A DNA stretch of 56,000 nucleotides from Prorocentrum cordatum (GCA_963575745.1 CAUYUJ010020180.1:1-56000), one strand, 5' to 3'. Positions 30,303 through 42,200 are shown, numbered from the stretch's first letter. Translations and numbers: made by a program. The notes: generated by a model from the letters alone, not told the origin.

Positions 30303-31109
30303 TTAAATTTGAATTCCCCTGCATAAAAAGTCCCCCGGCATTTCTGGATCCCGAACGAAAACCATCTGATTTTGGAAAACTGCGTTCGCGTATAGAATTG
30401 AGCTTTTCGCTTTCTGGAGCTGCGCCACGATCTCTAGCCTCTCGCCGTCATCCTGGGGCTCAACCTCACCAAGCATCACTTGCAACCGCTGTTCAAACCA
30501 CTTACCGTGTACCTCCACGTTTCCATTCGGTTCCTCAGCCATCCCAACCGCATCTACAATAATCGATCCGCTACTGTCCATCGCATCCTGGGAATCTCTG
30601 GGCGCATCTGCGCTCGCAGCATCGTCCTTCAGCCACTTGGGCCTCGTGCGTGGCTGGGTCCGATTACCCCAATACGCGCGAAGCAACGCGAGATAGTATT
30701 CAGTCACTCCCAGCCGAAGCGGCGCCATCGCGCGCAGGGATGACGCATCGCACGCACTGCTGAAACACTTCCGCCGCTCCCCTGGCATGTAGCATGGGGG
30801 CCCCGTCGCATCCATTGCAATGGACTTCAGAGGGGGCTGAAGGGTCGGAGGCGGGCTGCACCTGGCAATGCCCGATTGTCGTCGAAATGAGCAATCGCCA
30901 AGTGGAAGTTCGCCGCCTGTCGCAGCGCCTCGGGGCTCGCATTCGAACGTCGCAGGCGTCCCGTCGTAGCCGTCGTCGCACGACCTATGTTCACGCAAAG
31001 TCGTCGCGGCGCAGCTCGCAAATTTTTTGGGGCGCCAAGGGCGCGCCCCCTCCCCCCGTCGTCGACCGAGCGCGCCTCCGCCTCCTGTCACCCGTCCTGG
31101 ACGACACAT
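30303..31109 (-). pseudogene. Element B integrase catalytic core, decayed
   Basis: The ORF ends with the C-terminal half of a copia integrase core: GNVEVHGKWFEQRL contains the catalytic Glu in its usual NG.xE.H context, followed by AKSSILYANAVFQNQMVFVRDPEMPGDFL, the conserved segment ending in (V/I)FGR.P.lPGdLL. Upstream RPKWLKDD probably holds the second Asp. FHLAIAHFDDNRALPG in another frame (about 30870-30920) corresponds to the sheet after the first Asp. Several frameshifts. Confidence 0.75.
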
Positions 31110-32664
31110 GCCTCGGGCGGGCTCTGGTATATCCTTCTGATGAGCTTACTCGTGTATATATGAGTCCAGCGGGGGAGCAAGACTCCTCGGCCTCCACCAT
31201 CTGTCCGCGCACGCGCGTGGCCGTCCTGGCGCGGAAGCGGGTGCCCCTTCGCCGCCCCCAGTGACGACGTTGCAAGCCTCCAGCGCTTGCTCAGAATACC
31301 TCCGGAGATGGGGCGTCGGACCCCCGCTCGCCGCGCCGACGGACTCCGCGGGGGCCCCTGCAGATCCCGCGAACCGCGTCGCAGCAATCGAAGGGGCCTC
31401 GAAGATAAAGAGCCAGCCCGGAGACATCTTATATTTCGCAATCTGGGCGCATCCCAAGACTCGCCGCTACGCGCCCCGATGTTCCCGAATATGTCGCTCC
31501 AGGTCATTGCGCTTCTCGTCGGGGGCCCAGTTCTGGAAGGCCAGTAGCTTCGCGCAAGGGGGGGTGGGGAGCGAATGCGGGGGTCGGGCGCAGGGCCCTG
31601 GCAATGGTGACTCTACGGGCCACGCGTGGGCGATGCGTCCTCGATCGCCGCGCTCGGCGGGGGAAACGCTCGAAGCCCCCCCGCCTGCGGCCCCGCGCGA
31701 GACTCGAGTGCGAACGACGCGAGGAGGCGGGTGGCCGGGGGGGGGGGGGGCGGCGAAGGCAACGCGCGCTGGGGGCGCACGAAGAGAAGATTGGAACGAT
31801 CGAAGGCGGCGAGGTGAGTGTCAAAATCTGACCGGCCAATATGACGCGCGGAACACTGGCCCTCAATTTTGGGCATCTTGAAGGCCCGGGCCAAACGTGA
31901 ATTCACATTGCGAGGGCAAGCGACATGTGAATTCACATTGCTGGAGAATTGAAAACGTGAGTTCGCGCCGCGGAAAGAAAAGAGAACGCGACCTCGCATT
32001 TTGGAATTGCACGCAGATTTCTCTATGAAGGGGCAAGAATTGATGGGAAAAAAGGAAGATGTGAATTCACTATTGTGGGGGCATGGTTGGGCGCGCTCCA
32101 AGTCTGTCTCAGGAGTCGACCAGACATCGCTTGGGAACGCGCGCGATCATCAATCGCGCGCTCAAGACGCACGCGCAATCCACTTCGCCGCGCCACGCGC
32201 GATATGCAAGAGCGCCCACGCGCACGAGCGAGAATGGGCGGGCGGCGCGTTCGCCCACGCGGGCAACGCGCGGGACGAGCAACTGGCCCTTGTATGACAG
32301 CCAACATTGGATATCAATCGTACCCGATCGCGTGAATTAACCATATATCGAGCACGCACGGGCCATTCAGCCCCCATTGCAGACCCCCTGTTGCGGGCCC
32401 CTGTTTTCGCCCGAGGGGGGCACGATGACGCATTGCGACTCCTGTCTCGATTCGGCCCCGCGGCTCCCACGCGCCCTCTGACGCGCGAGCGCCCCAGCCT
32501 GCGACCTTGTCGAACGACCCGAGGCCCTCCGCTCCGCGCCGCGGCGCCGGCGGGCGCGCCCCCGGAGGCGATGGGAACTCCGTCGGCCGAAGACCCGGCT
32601 GTAGTCTGAGACCTTAGGGCGCCGGGCCGACCCCGCTGAAAAGCCGGCCCAATTTCCTCGACCC
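31110..32664 (-). pseudogene. Element B protease-integrase interval, unresolved
   Basis: GC-rich sequence with short frames only. Near 31480-31540 the minus strand encodes LLAFQNWAPDEKRND in a helical segment, but no zinc-binding HHCC domain was found. Three exact GTGAATTCAC words occur at 31897, 31927 and 32061, an unusual clustering. Part of this interval may be a later insertion. Confidence 0.4.
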
Positions 32665-33228
32665 TCAGCCTCGCGTCGCCCACTGTCGCGCCCCGGCCCC
32701 GTTTCTTCTCGAGCTCGCGGCCGAGCGCGTCCGCCTCGCAGTGGCCGCCCCCTTCTGCCGCCCGAACTCGAACCGACGCGCGAGCTGTTCGAACCGTGGA
32801 AGACTGTCGCTCGTGCTGAGTTTGGCCTGGGCCATCTTCATCGCCTGTTTGCTGATCAGGGGCCCGGCCTTGCCGCCAATCGCGCGGGCGAAAAAACCCA
32901 CCCGTTTCTTGACCCGCGGGGCGGGCCCCTGAGCACGTCGGATCTCCCCGCCGTAGCTCTTGAATCGAATGGTCGGGGCCGGCCCCCCCCGCCCCGCCTT
33001 CGCGCCCGTCTCCTTCTCGCGCCCCCCGAACGTCTCGGAGCCGATCGAGGCCGCGCCGCAGCCTGAGCCGAGAGCGCCGCGACCTTCAGCGTGGCGCGCC
33101 CGCGCTTCGGCATTGTCGCTGTCTCCATCTGCCTCGTCGATCTCGCCCGCGTCGACGCCCCGCCCGACTCACGCCGCTCGTGGGCCAGTCGACGGAATCG
33201 CGCCTCATTCGTCAGCCCCACGATCAGG
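32665..33228 (-). pseudogene. Element B protease region, remnants
   Basis: 32665-32901 encodes AIGGKAGPLISKQAMKMAQAKL, like the second half of copia proteases (G..PLLISK..L). The first half with the DTG could not be found; it should lie in 32900-33228, where frames are broken and Arg/Pro-rich. Activity is excluded. Confidence 0.5.
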
Positions 33229-33646
33229 TTAGACTTTTCCGGAGCACGATGCCAGCAGCGCGCCCGCCTCAGACCGCGCATCCTCGTCGTCGATCGTCGG
33301 GTGAGTCACAATTATCTGCGCGGCCGCCTCCTGCCTCGCCGTCTTCTGACCCTGCTGGCGCGCCTTGGACATAATCTTGGGCGCATATGGCAACCCTCCT
33401 TCTTTGTGCCACCGCCCTTCCCGTGCTTCGGGCATTCCCGACTGCAGTGGCCGATGCTCTTGCGCAGGAACGCCGCGCCTTGTCCTTCAGTCTCTGGAAA
33501 TTGACTGAATCACGTTTGGGCAAGCCTCGCTGTAGCTTCTCTCTGGCCAGCGCTGTTCTCGTCTCTTCCCACGTAGTTGGAACGTCGATCGCGTCTTCCT
33601 CGTCCATGGGCTCTAATTCCTCCAGCAGCTCGTTCGACCTCGTCAT
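33229..33646 (-). pseudogene. Element B Gag C-terminus with degenerate CCHC knuckle
   Basis: TWEETRTALAREKLQRGLPK (33510-33590) is a conserved helix before the nucleocapsid. In another frame at about 33420-33460 the minus strand encodes GHCSREC, the His and last Cys of a CCHC knuckle. The two leading Cys have been lost. A frameshift lies between the two parts. Confidence 0.6.
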
Positions 33647-33919
33647 CGATCACCGGCCCTGCCTCTGCTGCTAGCGCCACGACCGATCTAATAAACTGTT
33701 CAGCCCAGGCGGTAGCCTCATGCACCTAGGACGCTGGCATCTGCTTCGAGCAAGCCGCCCGACTGGCCGCCGACATTCCATCCAAGCCCAGCTGTCTCTG
33801 ACAGGCGGCTGGCACTACAGCTCGTATCTCAATGCCAAGCCTTGCCCCTTTCAAGAGCAGGAACCCTTGTGCCGCGGTCGGGAGCTCCACTTCGTCTTTC
33901 GTCGCCTTCGCGAAGATCG

Positions 33920-34309
33920 CTATCGCTCGCTTCTTGCGTGCGCCGGCGACGTCTCACCGTGCTCTTTGGCGAATCCTAACACGCTCTTTGGCGCATCGCC
34001 GATTCTTTCGCTGGCCTCCTGATCCGGGAACCGTTCCTCCAACGCCTGGAAATTGAATTCGGCTCCTAAGTCCGTCTCGAACTCCGTGGGCCCCAGGTGT
34101 TCGCAGGCCTTCTCCGCTTCGTCGCCGAGCAATGTCAGCACCAATGGACCAAGGGCTTCCAAGGGGAGTCCTCGCCTCGCCTCAACTGCCAGCTTGGCGC
34201 CGATCCACCGCCGCCAGATGTTGTGTTCCGATGCTGCGTCGTTCAGCTTGCCGGACAGCCTCCGCCACTGTCCAGCTCCTGGTCCGCCCTGAGATCCACA
34301 GGCTGCCAT
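33920..34309 (-). pseudogene. gag: Element B Gag, N-terminal part
   Basis: 129 codons beginning just inside the 5' LTR. The segment IWRRWIGAKLAVEARRG, LGPLVLTLLGDEAEKACEHL and FQALEERFPDQEASERIGDA has the Trp/Arg start and the helix-rich LLxxRFPDxE pattern of dinoflagellate copia capsids as I remember them. The frame ends at 33920, and the continuation is shifted. Confidence 0.7.
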
Positions 34310-34346
34310 GTCTCCGCTGGAAGGATGCGATTTGGGTCAGGACCAA

Positions 34347-34586
34347 TGCGAATCCCAAACTCGTTGGAGCACCTCCTCCGGCTCGAAAATCTGACCGATT
34401 TTATCTCTGACGCTACTACTTTACTCGCGCGACCCCCGGGCGCGAGCCTCTCCCCGATAGGCTTGCCAATATTGGTCTGGGCCGGAGCGGGAGCAGCGGG
34501 CGAGAGAGAAGGGCCGAAAAGGTGGGCATGTACAAGCGCAAACACTATGCAGTAGGCGATACCTTGCACGCACACTGCAACTCACA
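34347..34586 (-). repeat. 5' LTR of element B
   Basis: Partner of 26598-26837. One base inside it, the minus strand reads TGGTCCTGACCC, a possible primer-binding site. The gag-like ORF starts 38 bases further in. Confidence 0.85.
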
Positions 34587-34742
34587 CCTCCCTCCTCCTC
34601 CTCGTCCTCCTCCGCCTCCTCCTCCTCCTCCTCCCTCCTCCTCCTCCTCCTCCTCCTCCTCCTCCTCCCCCTCCTCCTCCCCCTCCTCCTCCCCCTCCTC
34701 CCCCTCCTCCCCCTCCTTCTCCTCCCCCCCCTCCTTCTCCAC
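34587..34742. repeat. (CTC)n microsatellite
   Basis: About 150 bp of CTC/CCC units directly abutting the right LTR of element B. Translates to poly-Ser, poly-Pro or poly-Gly in the various frames; none is a gene. Confidence 0.95.
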
Positions 34743-34874
34743 CTGGATCAAACTTCCCAATAATTACCACCTCCATGTCGCACCCCCAGACGTGTCGATG
34801 GGGCGGACCAGGCGTTTCGCCCGAGACTTCCTCACCACTTATGATCAGGGGCTTTGCTCTCTGCAACGAGTTCA

Positions 34875-35200
34875 AAAAATTGGAGGGCAGGTCTTTTTCA
34901 AGGTGAGGATCTGACCTTAGCGCCGCGTGCATTCGTCTCATCAGTGTGATACAGCTTCACAGATGCAGGGCGGGCGGTTTTCAACATGCTGTTCTCCCTT
35001 CACCTTTGCGCACTTTCGCTTTAAAGCTTCAGCAGTTTCGAGGATAGACGGTGGGCGGTTTTCAAAGTGTGGTTCTTTCCTTGAGCGTCGCGTGCATTGG
35101 GGTTGAAAGTCTGCACCAACTTCAAAGATGGAGGGCGGGTGGTTTTCAAAGCGTGGTTCTAGCCGAAACACCGCGTCCATTCGAAATGCAGGCTTGCAGC
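34875..35200 (+). repeat. Minisatellite, about 85-90 bp unit, roughly 4 copies
   Basis: The phrase (a)gggcgggcggttttcaa(a/c)(a/g)tg recurs at about 34880, 34970, 35050 and 35130, followed each time by ggttct or similar and a gcgtgcatt block. Copies differ at many positions. Confidence 0.8.
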
Positions 35201-36250
35201 AGTTGAAGTCCCAGAGGTTGTGTTCTGGCACGGTTCAAGATTGCATGGGCGCAACAGGCACGTTATTTTGCGGCGTTGGCGTCCCAGGAAAGGACGCGTT
35301 TCTTGCAACATCGCTGGTGCGTGTTAGGTTTGCACTGGTCTTTCCCTTTCTCCGCTTCCCCCGCGTCCTCCTCCGCCCACCCCCCGTTCCACCCCCTCCT
35401 CTCCCTCCCCCCTCCCTCCCCCCCCTCCCTCCCCCCCCGTCGCGAGAGGGGGAGGCCTTGAACGTCAGGAAATCATCCACGCTGAGCAGCTGCTCCACCA
35501 GCACCCGATGCAGCTGCTGGTCCCCGCCCAGGCCCGCCGAGCAGAAACTGGAGGCGGGGCCCCGCTCGTTCCGTCGGCCCTCTCCGCGGCGCCCGCCCCT
35601 CCAAGACATCCGACCAGATATGCGTTTTGTGACTGGCGTTTTGTCCTTTGTTTTGCGGGCTCCACAAATATACGCCGCCACATGGCAGCAACAGAAAGTA
35701 GAACATCACGCGCGCCACTGCCCCGACTGGGGCCGCCACTGCGTGCCTGCGCCAAACGCAATTACTTGTCACGTGGCCATGCGCGCTGATGGCGGCCGCA
35801 TTTGCTCGAGAACAGCTGCTGCCAACCACTCCATTGCCACAAAGGGGTGGTGTATAAAAACCACGGCCCCCCAATAATCTTATACACCAACCCGAAATGT
35901 ACACCGAGCTGAAAAGTACGTGTTTTTGCGCAGAAAACAGCGCGCCCAAATGACGCTGCGCAGAAAACGTGTTATCATCGCGTGTGTGGACACACTTTGC
36001 CACACACTTCCGAAACAAGAGCGGATTGGGTATGGGACACAAGCCACCCCCGCGAGAAGGGATCAGCATCGACCCAAGGAACGGGCAAACACAACCTTCG
36101 GAACCTGGAGGGACGACCAAAAACAACCTGGATACTCGACCCCGGAATGCGGAGGCACGGCCCACGGAAACGAGACGGGACGACCCAAGGAAACCAGTGA
36201 CTGCCCCAACCAGAACCCCAGAAGCGCTCCCAGGGAACGGTCGACGTCGC
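35201..36250. other. Region without a recognised gene
   Basis: Contains a C-rich tract (35375-35440) and a 10-bp inverted repeat (35848-35857 with 35880-35889) around a TATA-like tgtataaaaa. Open frames on both strands are GC-rich shadows of each other with no motif. Confidence 0.5.
35848..35889. repeat. Inverted repeat with TATA-like arm
   Basis: tggtgtataa (35848-35857) pairs with ttatacacca (35880-35889), loop 22 nt. It could be a hairpin terminus or a remnant promoter; the flanks give no support either way. Confidence 0.7.
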
Positions 36251-36269
36251 GGGGCGTCGTCCTCAACGT

Positions 36270-36445
36270 CGTCGGCCGTCGTTGTCGTCGTCGTTGTCGG
36301 CGTCGTCGTCGTCGTCGTCGGTCTCGACGTCGGTCTCGACGTCGTCGGCGGTCCTCGGCCCCTCGGTGACCCCTCGGCGGCCTTCAGACGCGCAGATCAA
36401 CGGCGCGGAAAATGACGACGGCAAACGACGACGATGACGACGACC
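36270..36445. repeat. (GTC)n followed by (GAC)n, triplet repeats in inverted arrangement
   Basis: GTC/GTT triplets at 36270-36355 and GAC/GAT triplets at 36410-36445, complementary to each other, separated by about 55 bp. Confidence 0.85.
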
Positions 36446-36834
36446 AGGACCCCTCCGAACCTCCGTCGACACTGCTCCATCGACGTCACCTTCTTCCCCG
36501 TCGTGGTGGGGCATCTGTCCGACCAGACGTTCCCAGAACATCACGGGGCATCGAAGAGCACCTACAAGCTTCCCCATCCTTCTTCCAATTGGCCCACCTG
36601 GACCGAAACGCGTACCCCTCAACCCCATTTCCAACACTGAACTTCCAACCGCCGCAAGAACCCAAAACTTCAGGAATTACCCCCCAGAAAAAACCCAACA
36701 CGAATCGTCAGGAACCCACGGAACTCCTGGAATCCGTCAGGTCTGTTCGAACTCTTGCGAACCATCGACCGTCGATCCTGCCCGTCACATGGCAGGACCT
36801 ATGAGAAGAACTGTTACACCAAAGAGAAACCCCA

Positions 36835-37135
36835 ATCAATGGATGGTTTGATGAGATCGATCATGAAATCGATAATGGATCGTGGGATCGATCAAGAGAT
36901 CGATAAAGAGATCGACCGGAACCCGGGAGCCCGGGAACCCAGCCCACCGAAATCGGCACGGAACCATTAACGGGGAAACCGGGAACCCGGAACGGGGAAC
37001 GGGGGAACCCAGCATGCTACCAAAATCGGCGGGGAACTTTCGCCAAATCTTTCAACAGGGAGCCCGGGAACCTGGAACCCAAGAGCCCCGCCTTGCTACC
37101 GAAATCGGCGGGAAACTTTCGCCAAATCTTTCAAC
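36835..37135 (+). repeat. Short tandem repeats: GATCGAT-type, gggaaccc-type and a 41-bp direct repeat
   Basis: gatcgat words repeat between 36855 and 36920, then gggaacccgg words to 37010. A 41-bp unit starting gctacc(a/g)aaatcggcggg occurs at about 37016 and 37094. The whole looks like a layered minisatellite. Confidence 0.8.
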
Positions 37136-39560
37136 TCCCGCTAGGACCCTTTCAGTGCAAGCACGGATTGGGGAAACATTCGCCGCGCGGTACCGCAGGC
37201 GGCGGAAAATACCACCATACGGTGTTCGCCACGTGCCTACGCAGTGGGGCGCAACCGAACTGCAATACATTCTGCCCGTCATCTGGCACAATTTGGACGC
37301 GAACCTATTATCATCGAATTGAGGGTTCAGGCGCAGCCTGAGGCGCTATGTTGGCGTTGATGGATTCTGATGGCCTCGCAAACGTCTCTTTTCGATGGCC
37401 TGTTCTTCGGCCCGCGGTGGAATCGACGAAACGCGGATCGCCAGTTTTTCGGGCATCGAGGCGCCGAACAAAGTTGATCACGCTGTGCGCGGGCCCCGTC
37501 GGGGCGAGGACTTTTCGGCATCGTTCGTTGATGGCCTGATTGTATCGCCCTGAATCCACCAGAGTTCGGGTCAAATCTGCGATCTTCTAGCGAAGAAGCT
37601 TCCGCCGACTGCCGCAGTGCCCAGAAACTCCCACAAGGCAATGTGGATGTAGGTTGGCGACCGAAGAGTCGAGTCAACAATGTTCCCCGTAGGTAGGGGA
37701 AGGCAGGGGAGCCGTGGGCGGGCGGCGCTGTACCTGATGCCTGTACCAGAGCCGAGAAGTCGGCGGTAAATAATAATAGAATGGTGATGCGAACGGACTT
37801 CGCACGCGCGCGCACCCCGCCCCGAATCCCGCCCGCTCCACGCGGGCCTCGGCCCTGCGGGAAACGAAAACGGGGTTCGGGAACAGAGGTATGAGGTCCA
37901 CGCAGTGCCGCAACCTGTCCACCGCTCTTCCACGAGGCCGTCTCGGATGGGAAAGGGGGCGAACGGGGGCCAGCCCCGCCGCGCAAGGTGCCCAGGGGAG
38001 TCCACCCGCCTTTCGCGGGCCCAAGGTGCGCCCCCCAGAACGCTTCGGCGCTCCCGGGCGACTACCCGCCACCGCGCGCGACGAGGCTGGGGGGGGGCAA
38101 GGGAAAGTAGAACATGTGGAAAACAATTCCGCGCCAATGGCACGGGCGCGGATTTTGTTTCCGCCAGCGCGCAGAGATTCGAGCGCAAAGCGACTGCGAT
38201 ACAAAACTATTGCGATCAACGTTGCATCAAAAACTGAGCATGCAACAGGCACATCACTCACTGGGCTTGCCAAACCCGAAGTCAAATTTGCATTCAGATC
38301 GAAGTTGGCACGGCACGTGATCGAAGAGGTTGTAAATGATCAAGCTGCCGCGGCAACTGATCGAATAAGTAATGGTAAAACGGATTGCGCGAAGCACTCC
38401 AGCCCTCGAAAAAGTGCGATGGTCTTCAAAGCATCGCAATTACGCGATAACGCTGGCAGAATAAGAGTCAAAGGAATCATGCTTTGCATATGTCGCACTG
38501 TGTTTCCGACATCCCATGGGAAGAAAGTGGGATATATGGTGCGAAAATATTTGCGACGGGCGACCTGCCTGGGTGCGCTCATGCCCTCGAAGTCGCCAAA
38601 ATGTCACTCGCGCGTGGCGGGCGACCTGCCAGGGGCGGTTATGTCCATAATGCCAAGGGATAGGCAACGGTATTCTGTCATATGAAAACCGAAAGAGATT
38701 TGGCACGACTACCAATCGATACGTAACGATATCATATCATTAACAAAACAGTCAAGGAAACATCTGTTGGTCACAATATGCGGTTTGCTACGATAATCAA
38801 ATTGTCCAATAGTGCGAGTAGCAATATTATCAGGCCAAATGATATCTCAATCGTTCTCATCGACCTAGATACAGTTGTTCAGATAGTACGACCAGTAGCG
38901 GCATGTGTTGTCGCTGTAGTGCTCGGGGGTGCAGCGCCACCGCGCCACTGCGAGCGCCCTGCGGGTGCCGCTCCGAGTGCGCTTGCCGGCCATGCGCTGG
39001 GAGCCTCGTGGCGGGCGCGGCGGCGCAATCTGCCTCCGCGCCCCCGCCGAAATCGGCGCGGCATCTGTTGCGGCCCCGCCGCTCCAGTCCGCGTCGCCGG
39101 GGGCAGGGTCGCCAGGAGACGCCGCGCCTGAGGAGGAGGAGGCATCGCCCATGGCAGGCCCATCGCGGCGCGGCAGTGGAGGAGAGGGCGACGGGGCAGA
39201 GTGGGGGCTGGTGGCCAGAACGATCCCCTGGCCGAAGGCTTGACCCTCGCAGTGGTCGTAGCAGCGCGATGCTTCGCTCTGAGCTGCGCCGAAGCCACGC
39301 GGTCCTGACCCGTCTCGCCGATCTGGAGAGCGCTCGCACACATCTCGCAGATGTGCTCGTCGAGTTTGGCAAAGAAGCCGGCGCGAGCTATTGCGTCCGT
39401 TTGAATTTCGATTGCTCCTGCCGGGGCCAGTGTCCCAATCCGCTCGCGGGTGCTTCCACCGGCGCTCAACTCATGACCAAGATACCAAGATCGCGGATGG
39501 CCTGATCAGGGATCGATCGCGCGAGCGCAGTCGGCGGCCGCATCGGCGGAAAGAGAGTCG
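37136..39560. other. Region without a recognised gene
   Basis: GC-rich (37300-38160 and 38880-39550) around a more AT-rich core (38160-38880). Open frames such as 37327-37986 (minus) and 38903-39505 (plus) show no known motif, and opposite frames are equally open, which argues against real coding. No LTR pair or RT motif was found. Confidence 0.45.
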
Positions 39561-39884
39561 CGCCCCTTATCGCTCATTTATTTGATCGGGGGGATCGCCC
39601 ACCGCCATGTCTCCGCGAGATATGCGTGCTGAGACAGTGCCAGGATGCTCGGCCATGACCTGCTCGGTCTGCTCCACGAAGTGCGAAGGAGCCCTCTCGT
39701 CACCCTGCACGATATCATCGCTATCAGTGCGGAGTACGTCGACGACCGCCGACCCCAGAGGCGCGTGCGATGAAGAGGCGCGCGACAACCACCTTCTACA
39801 ATCATCGCTGCTGACCAAAAATGTGACATCGATGCTGCCCAAACATTTGTGGCCCTCTCCTCCACGCCCCGGCATTCCGACCCG

Positions 39885-40690
39885 AAACTTACCGACGCCC
39901 TCCACCGCGCTCCCACCACGCCCCGTCACCCCCACCCCACGGGAGCTCAGTCCTTGGGACTCCACACGACATTTTTTTTTGCCCGAAGCTGCTCGACACC
40001 CTCCGCCGCGCCCACCCCGCGCTCCCACCAATCCCGGCACCCGCACCCCACGAGAGTTCAGTCCTTGGGACCCTCCAGAATTCCTGCCCCGACACCACCC
40101 GACACTCCCCACCGCGCTCCCACCACCACCCCACCACGTCCTGACACATGAACTCAGTTCTTGGACACCCCACACGACAATTCCTGGCCTGCCCCGATAC
40201 TTACCGACACCCCCCACAGCGCCTCCACCACGCCCCCACCACGTCGCACCCCCACCCCAAGAGAGCTCAATTCTTGACCCCCCCCACACGACCATGTCCC
40301 GGCACTTCCACCCCACGAGAGCTCCGTTCTTGAGACCCCCCACGCGACAATTTCTGGTCCGAACCTTACCGACACCCCCCACCGCGCCCCCACCACGCCT
40401 CCACCACGTCCCGGCACCCCCACCCCACGAGAGCTTCGTTCTTGGACACCCCACACGACACTTTCTGGCCCGACACTTACCGACAACCTCTACCGCGCCC
40501 CCACCACGTCCCGGCACCCCCACCCCACCCCACGCGAGCTCAGTTTTTCGGACTCCCCACGCGACAATTCCTGTCCCGACGCTTACCGACACCCCCCACC
40601 GCGCACCCACCACGCCCCCACCACGTCCACGCACTCCCCACTCCACGAGAGCTCCGTTCTTGGGACCGCCCACGCGACAATCTCTCACCC
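39885..40690 (+). repeat. Minisatellite, about 105-115 bp unit, roughly 7 copies
   Basis: Each unit reads roughly: acttaccgac, accccccaccgcgcccccacc, cccggcacccccaccccacgagag, ctcagttcttggga, then cacgcgacaattcctg. Starts at about 39887, 39990, 40095, 40200, 40372, 40480 and 40587. One unit is longer by an internal duplication (40270-40345). Confidence 0.88.
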
Positions 40691-40773
40691 GAACGCAACC
40701 GCCCTCCGAGGAGCTCTCTCCCGAAAGGGACCCTCCGCGAAGGCGAGCTCGCCCTGCTCGTCGCCAGGAGCTC

Positions 40774-41420
40774 TCAGCGTGCGCGTGCGCGCTGGCCGCA
40801 GCGGCTCTCCCACGAAGACGGGCATCTCGACTGATTGCAATCGGGGTTCGCCGAAGGCGGCGCGGGCGGCGGCGCAAGCGGCGGCGCAGGCGGCGGCGCG
40901 ACCCTTGCTGCGGCGGCGGTCGCCACCCCGAACGCGCGGAGCGGCGCGCCAAGGTCGGGCTGGGCGGAGGGGGCGCCGCGCAGCAGGCGCCGCAATGGAG
41001 CCGACGACGTTGCCCCCCACTCAACCTTGGCCTCCCTCCGCCGCGTCGGACCCGGCGGCGCCTCCACCATCTCGCCTGCGCGCCCGTCGGCGCCGACGCG
41101 GCCTGCGGCGCCCCCTGCTCGCTGGGCACCGCGGGGCGCGCGAGCGAAACCTGCCGTACCCGCCGCAGCAGCGGGGGCCTCGATCGCAGCCAGTTCGGCT
41201 TCGACCTCCGCGCCGCGGCCGTCGCCGGCTGCCGCCACGGCACGAGCGCCGCCCCCGCTCGCCCGGGCGCCGTCGGTGGCCTCGGCCGGCGCCCCCTGCG
41301 CCCCGTGCGCCTGCGCGAGCGCCTGCACGTCGGCGCGCGACAGCGCAACAGCGAGCGCGGCTCCAGGCCGCGTCGGCTCGCTGCCGCGGTGGCTCCCCAA
41401 CGCAGCGCGGCACTGAAGCT
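40774..41420 (-). CDS. Possible Ala-rich exon, very uncertain
   Basis: On the minus strand this stretch reads as an Ala/Glu/Arg-rich helical protein (VALSRADVQALAQAHG, EVEAELAAIEA, AAAAGTAGFARAP) with GC-rich third positions, like dinoflagellate coding sequence. There is no domain, no convincing start, and the plus strand is open too. It may be an exon of a split gene or merely GC-rich noncoding sequence. Confidence 0.2.
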
Positions 41421-41764
41421 GCGTGCAATACAGTGGGGGCTCGACCACAAAAAACCTTCCACAAGAAACCCAACCCTGAGACCCCAGGACGTCCATGGAT
41501 TTTCGGCGTGGGAACGTCGCGCTCCTCATCGCAAAACCATCGAAACCTAAGAGACTCAGGGCACCCTGGAGGCAAGCAGGGTGTTTCTTGGCATGGGTCT
41601 CCACTGTAGCGCGGCCCTCCGCACGACGGCACTGCGCCTCGCGTTTGGCCGCTGCACGGTCGGGCCGCGCGCGCTGGGGCGTTGCGCCGGCGAGTGCTGG
41701 CCCATGCGTGCGCGCGGGCTGGGGGACGGCGGCGCGGGAGGGTCCGAGGGGCCTGTGCCGAGCT

Positions 41765-42200
41765 GGCAGGAGGAGGAGTACGAGGAGGAGGAGGAGGAAG
41801 AGGAGGAGGAGGAGGAATAGGAAGAGGAGGAGGAGGAAGAGAAGGAGGAAGAGGAGGGGGACGATGAGGAGGAAGAGGAGGGGGACGATGAGGAGAAGGA
41901 GGAGGACGAGGAGGAGGGGGAGGGGGAGGTCGGAACCACTCTCGAAACGACCAAAACAACTTCGATACTCTGGTCCTCTTCTCGGGTCCTCCGCGTTCGC
42001 CGCCTGCCCCCTTAATCCTCCTCCCTTTCCCGTTCGGCGCGGGGGCGGCCGGCCTCTCAAACTCTTCCGGCATCACTGAGACCTCGGGGGCCCTCCGGCA
42101 GAGTCCCACCAGAAAAGCGCAAAGGGGGTGGATCCGCCTCGTCGTCGCCCTCCTCCTCCCCCCCCTCCTCCTCCTGCGCCTCTGCCTCCTCCTTTTTGAC
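41765..42200. repeat. GAG-rich and CTC-rich microsatellites
   Basis: Purine-rich gag/gga triplets at 41765-41935 and pyrimidine-rich ctc triplets at 42145-42200, separated by 200 bp of unique sequence. The ORFs across them are triplet-repeat artefacts. Confidence 0.9.

Larger units (their letters stand above)
26598..34586 (-). mobile_element. Element B: old Ty1/copia LTR retrotransposon (8.0 kb), heavily decayed
   Basis: Direct repeats 26598-26837 and 34347-34586, each 240 bp, about three quarters identical by eye, start TG and end CA on the coding (minus) strand. Between them, on the minus strand, lie degenerate gag, zinc knuckle, protease, integrase, RT and RNase H in the Ty1/copia order. 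Frames change every few hundred bases. The low LTR identity shows it is much older than element A. CTC microsatellite flanks both sides, and the five flanking bases (cagcc and cctcc) do not match, so no target duplication can be claimed. Confidence 0.88.

Noticed and set aside
26593-34591. Target-site duplication of element B
   Set aside because: The five bases on each side (cagcc and cctcc) differ at two positions and lie in microsatellite-like sequence.
39607-41550. 647-codon plus ORF and 631-codon minus ORF over 39567-41550
   Set aside because: Both frames are open because the 110-bp minisatellite and surrounding sequence lack stops; Pro/Thr and Gly/Trp content follows the repeat.
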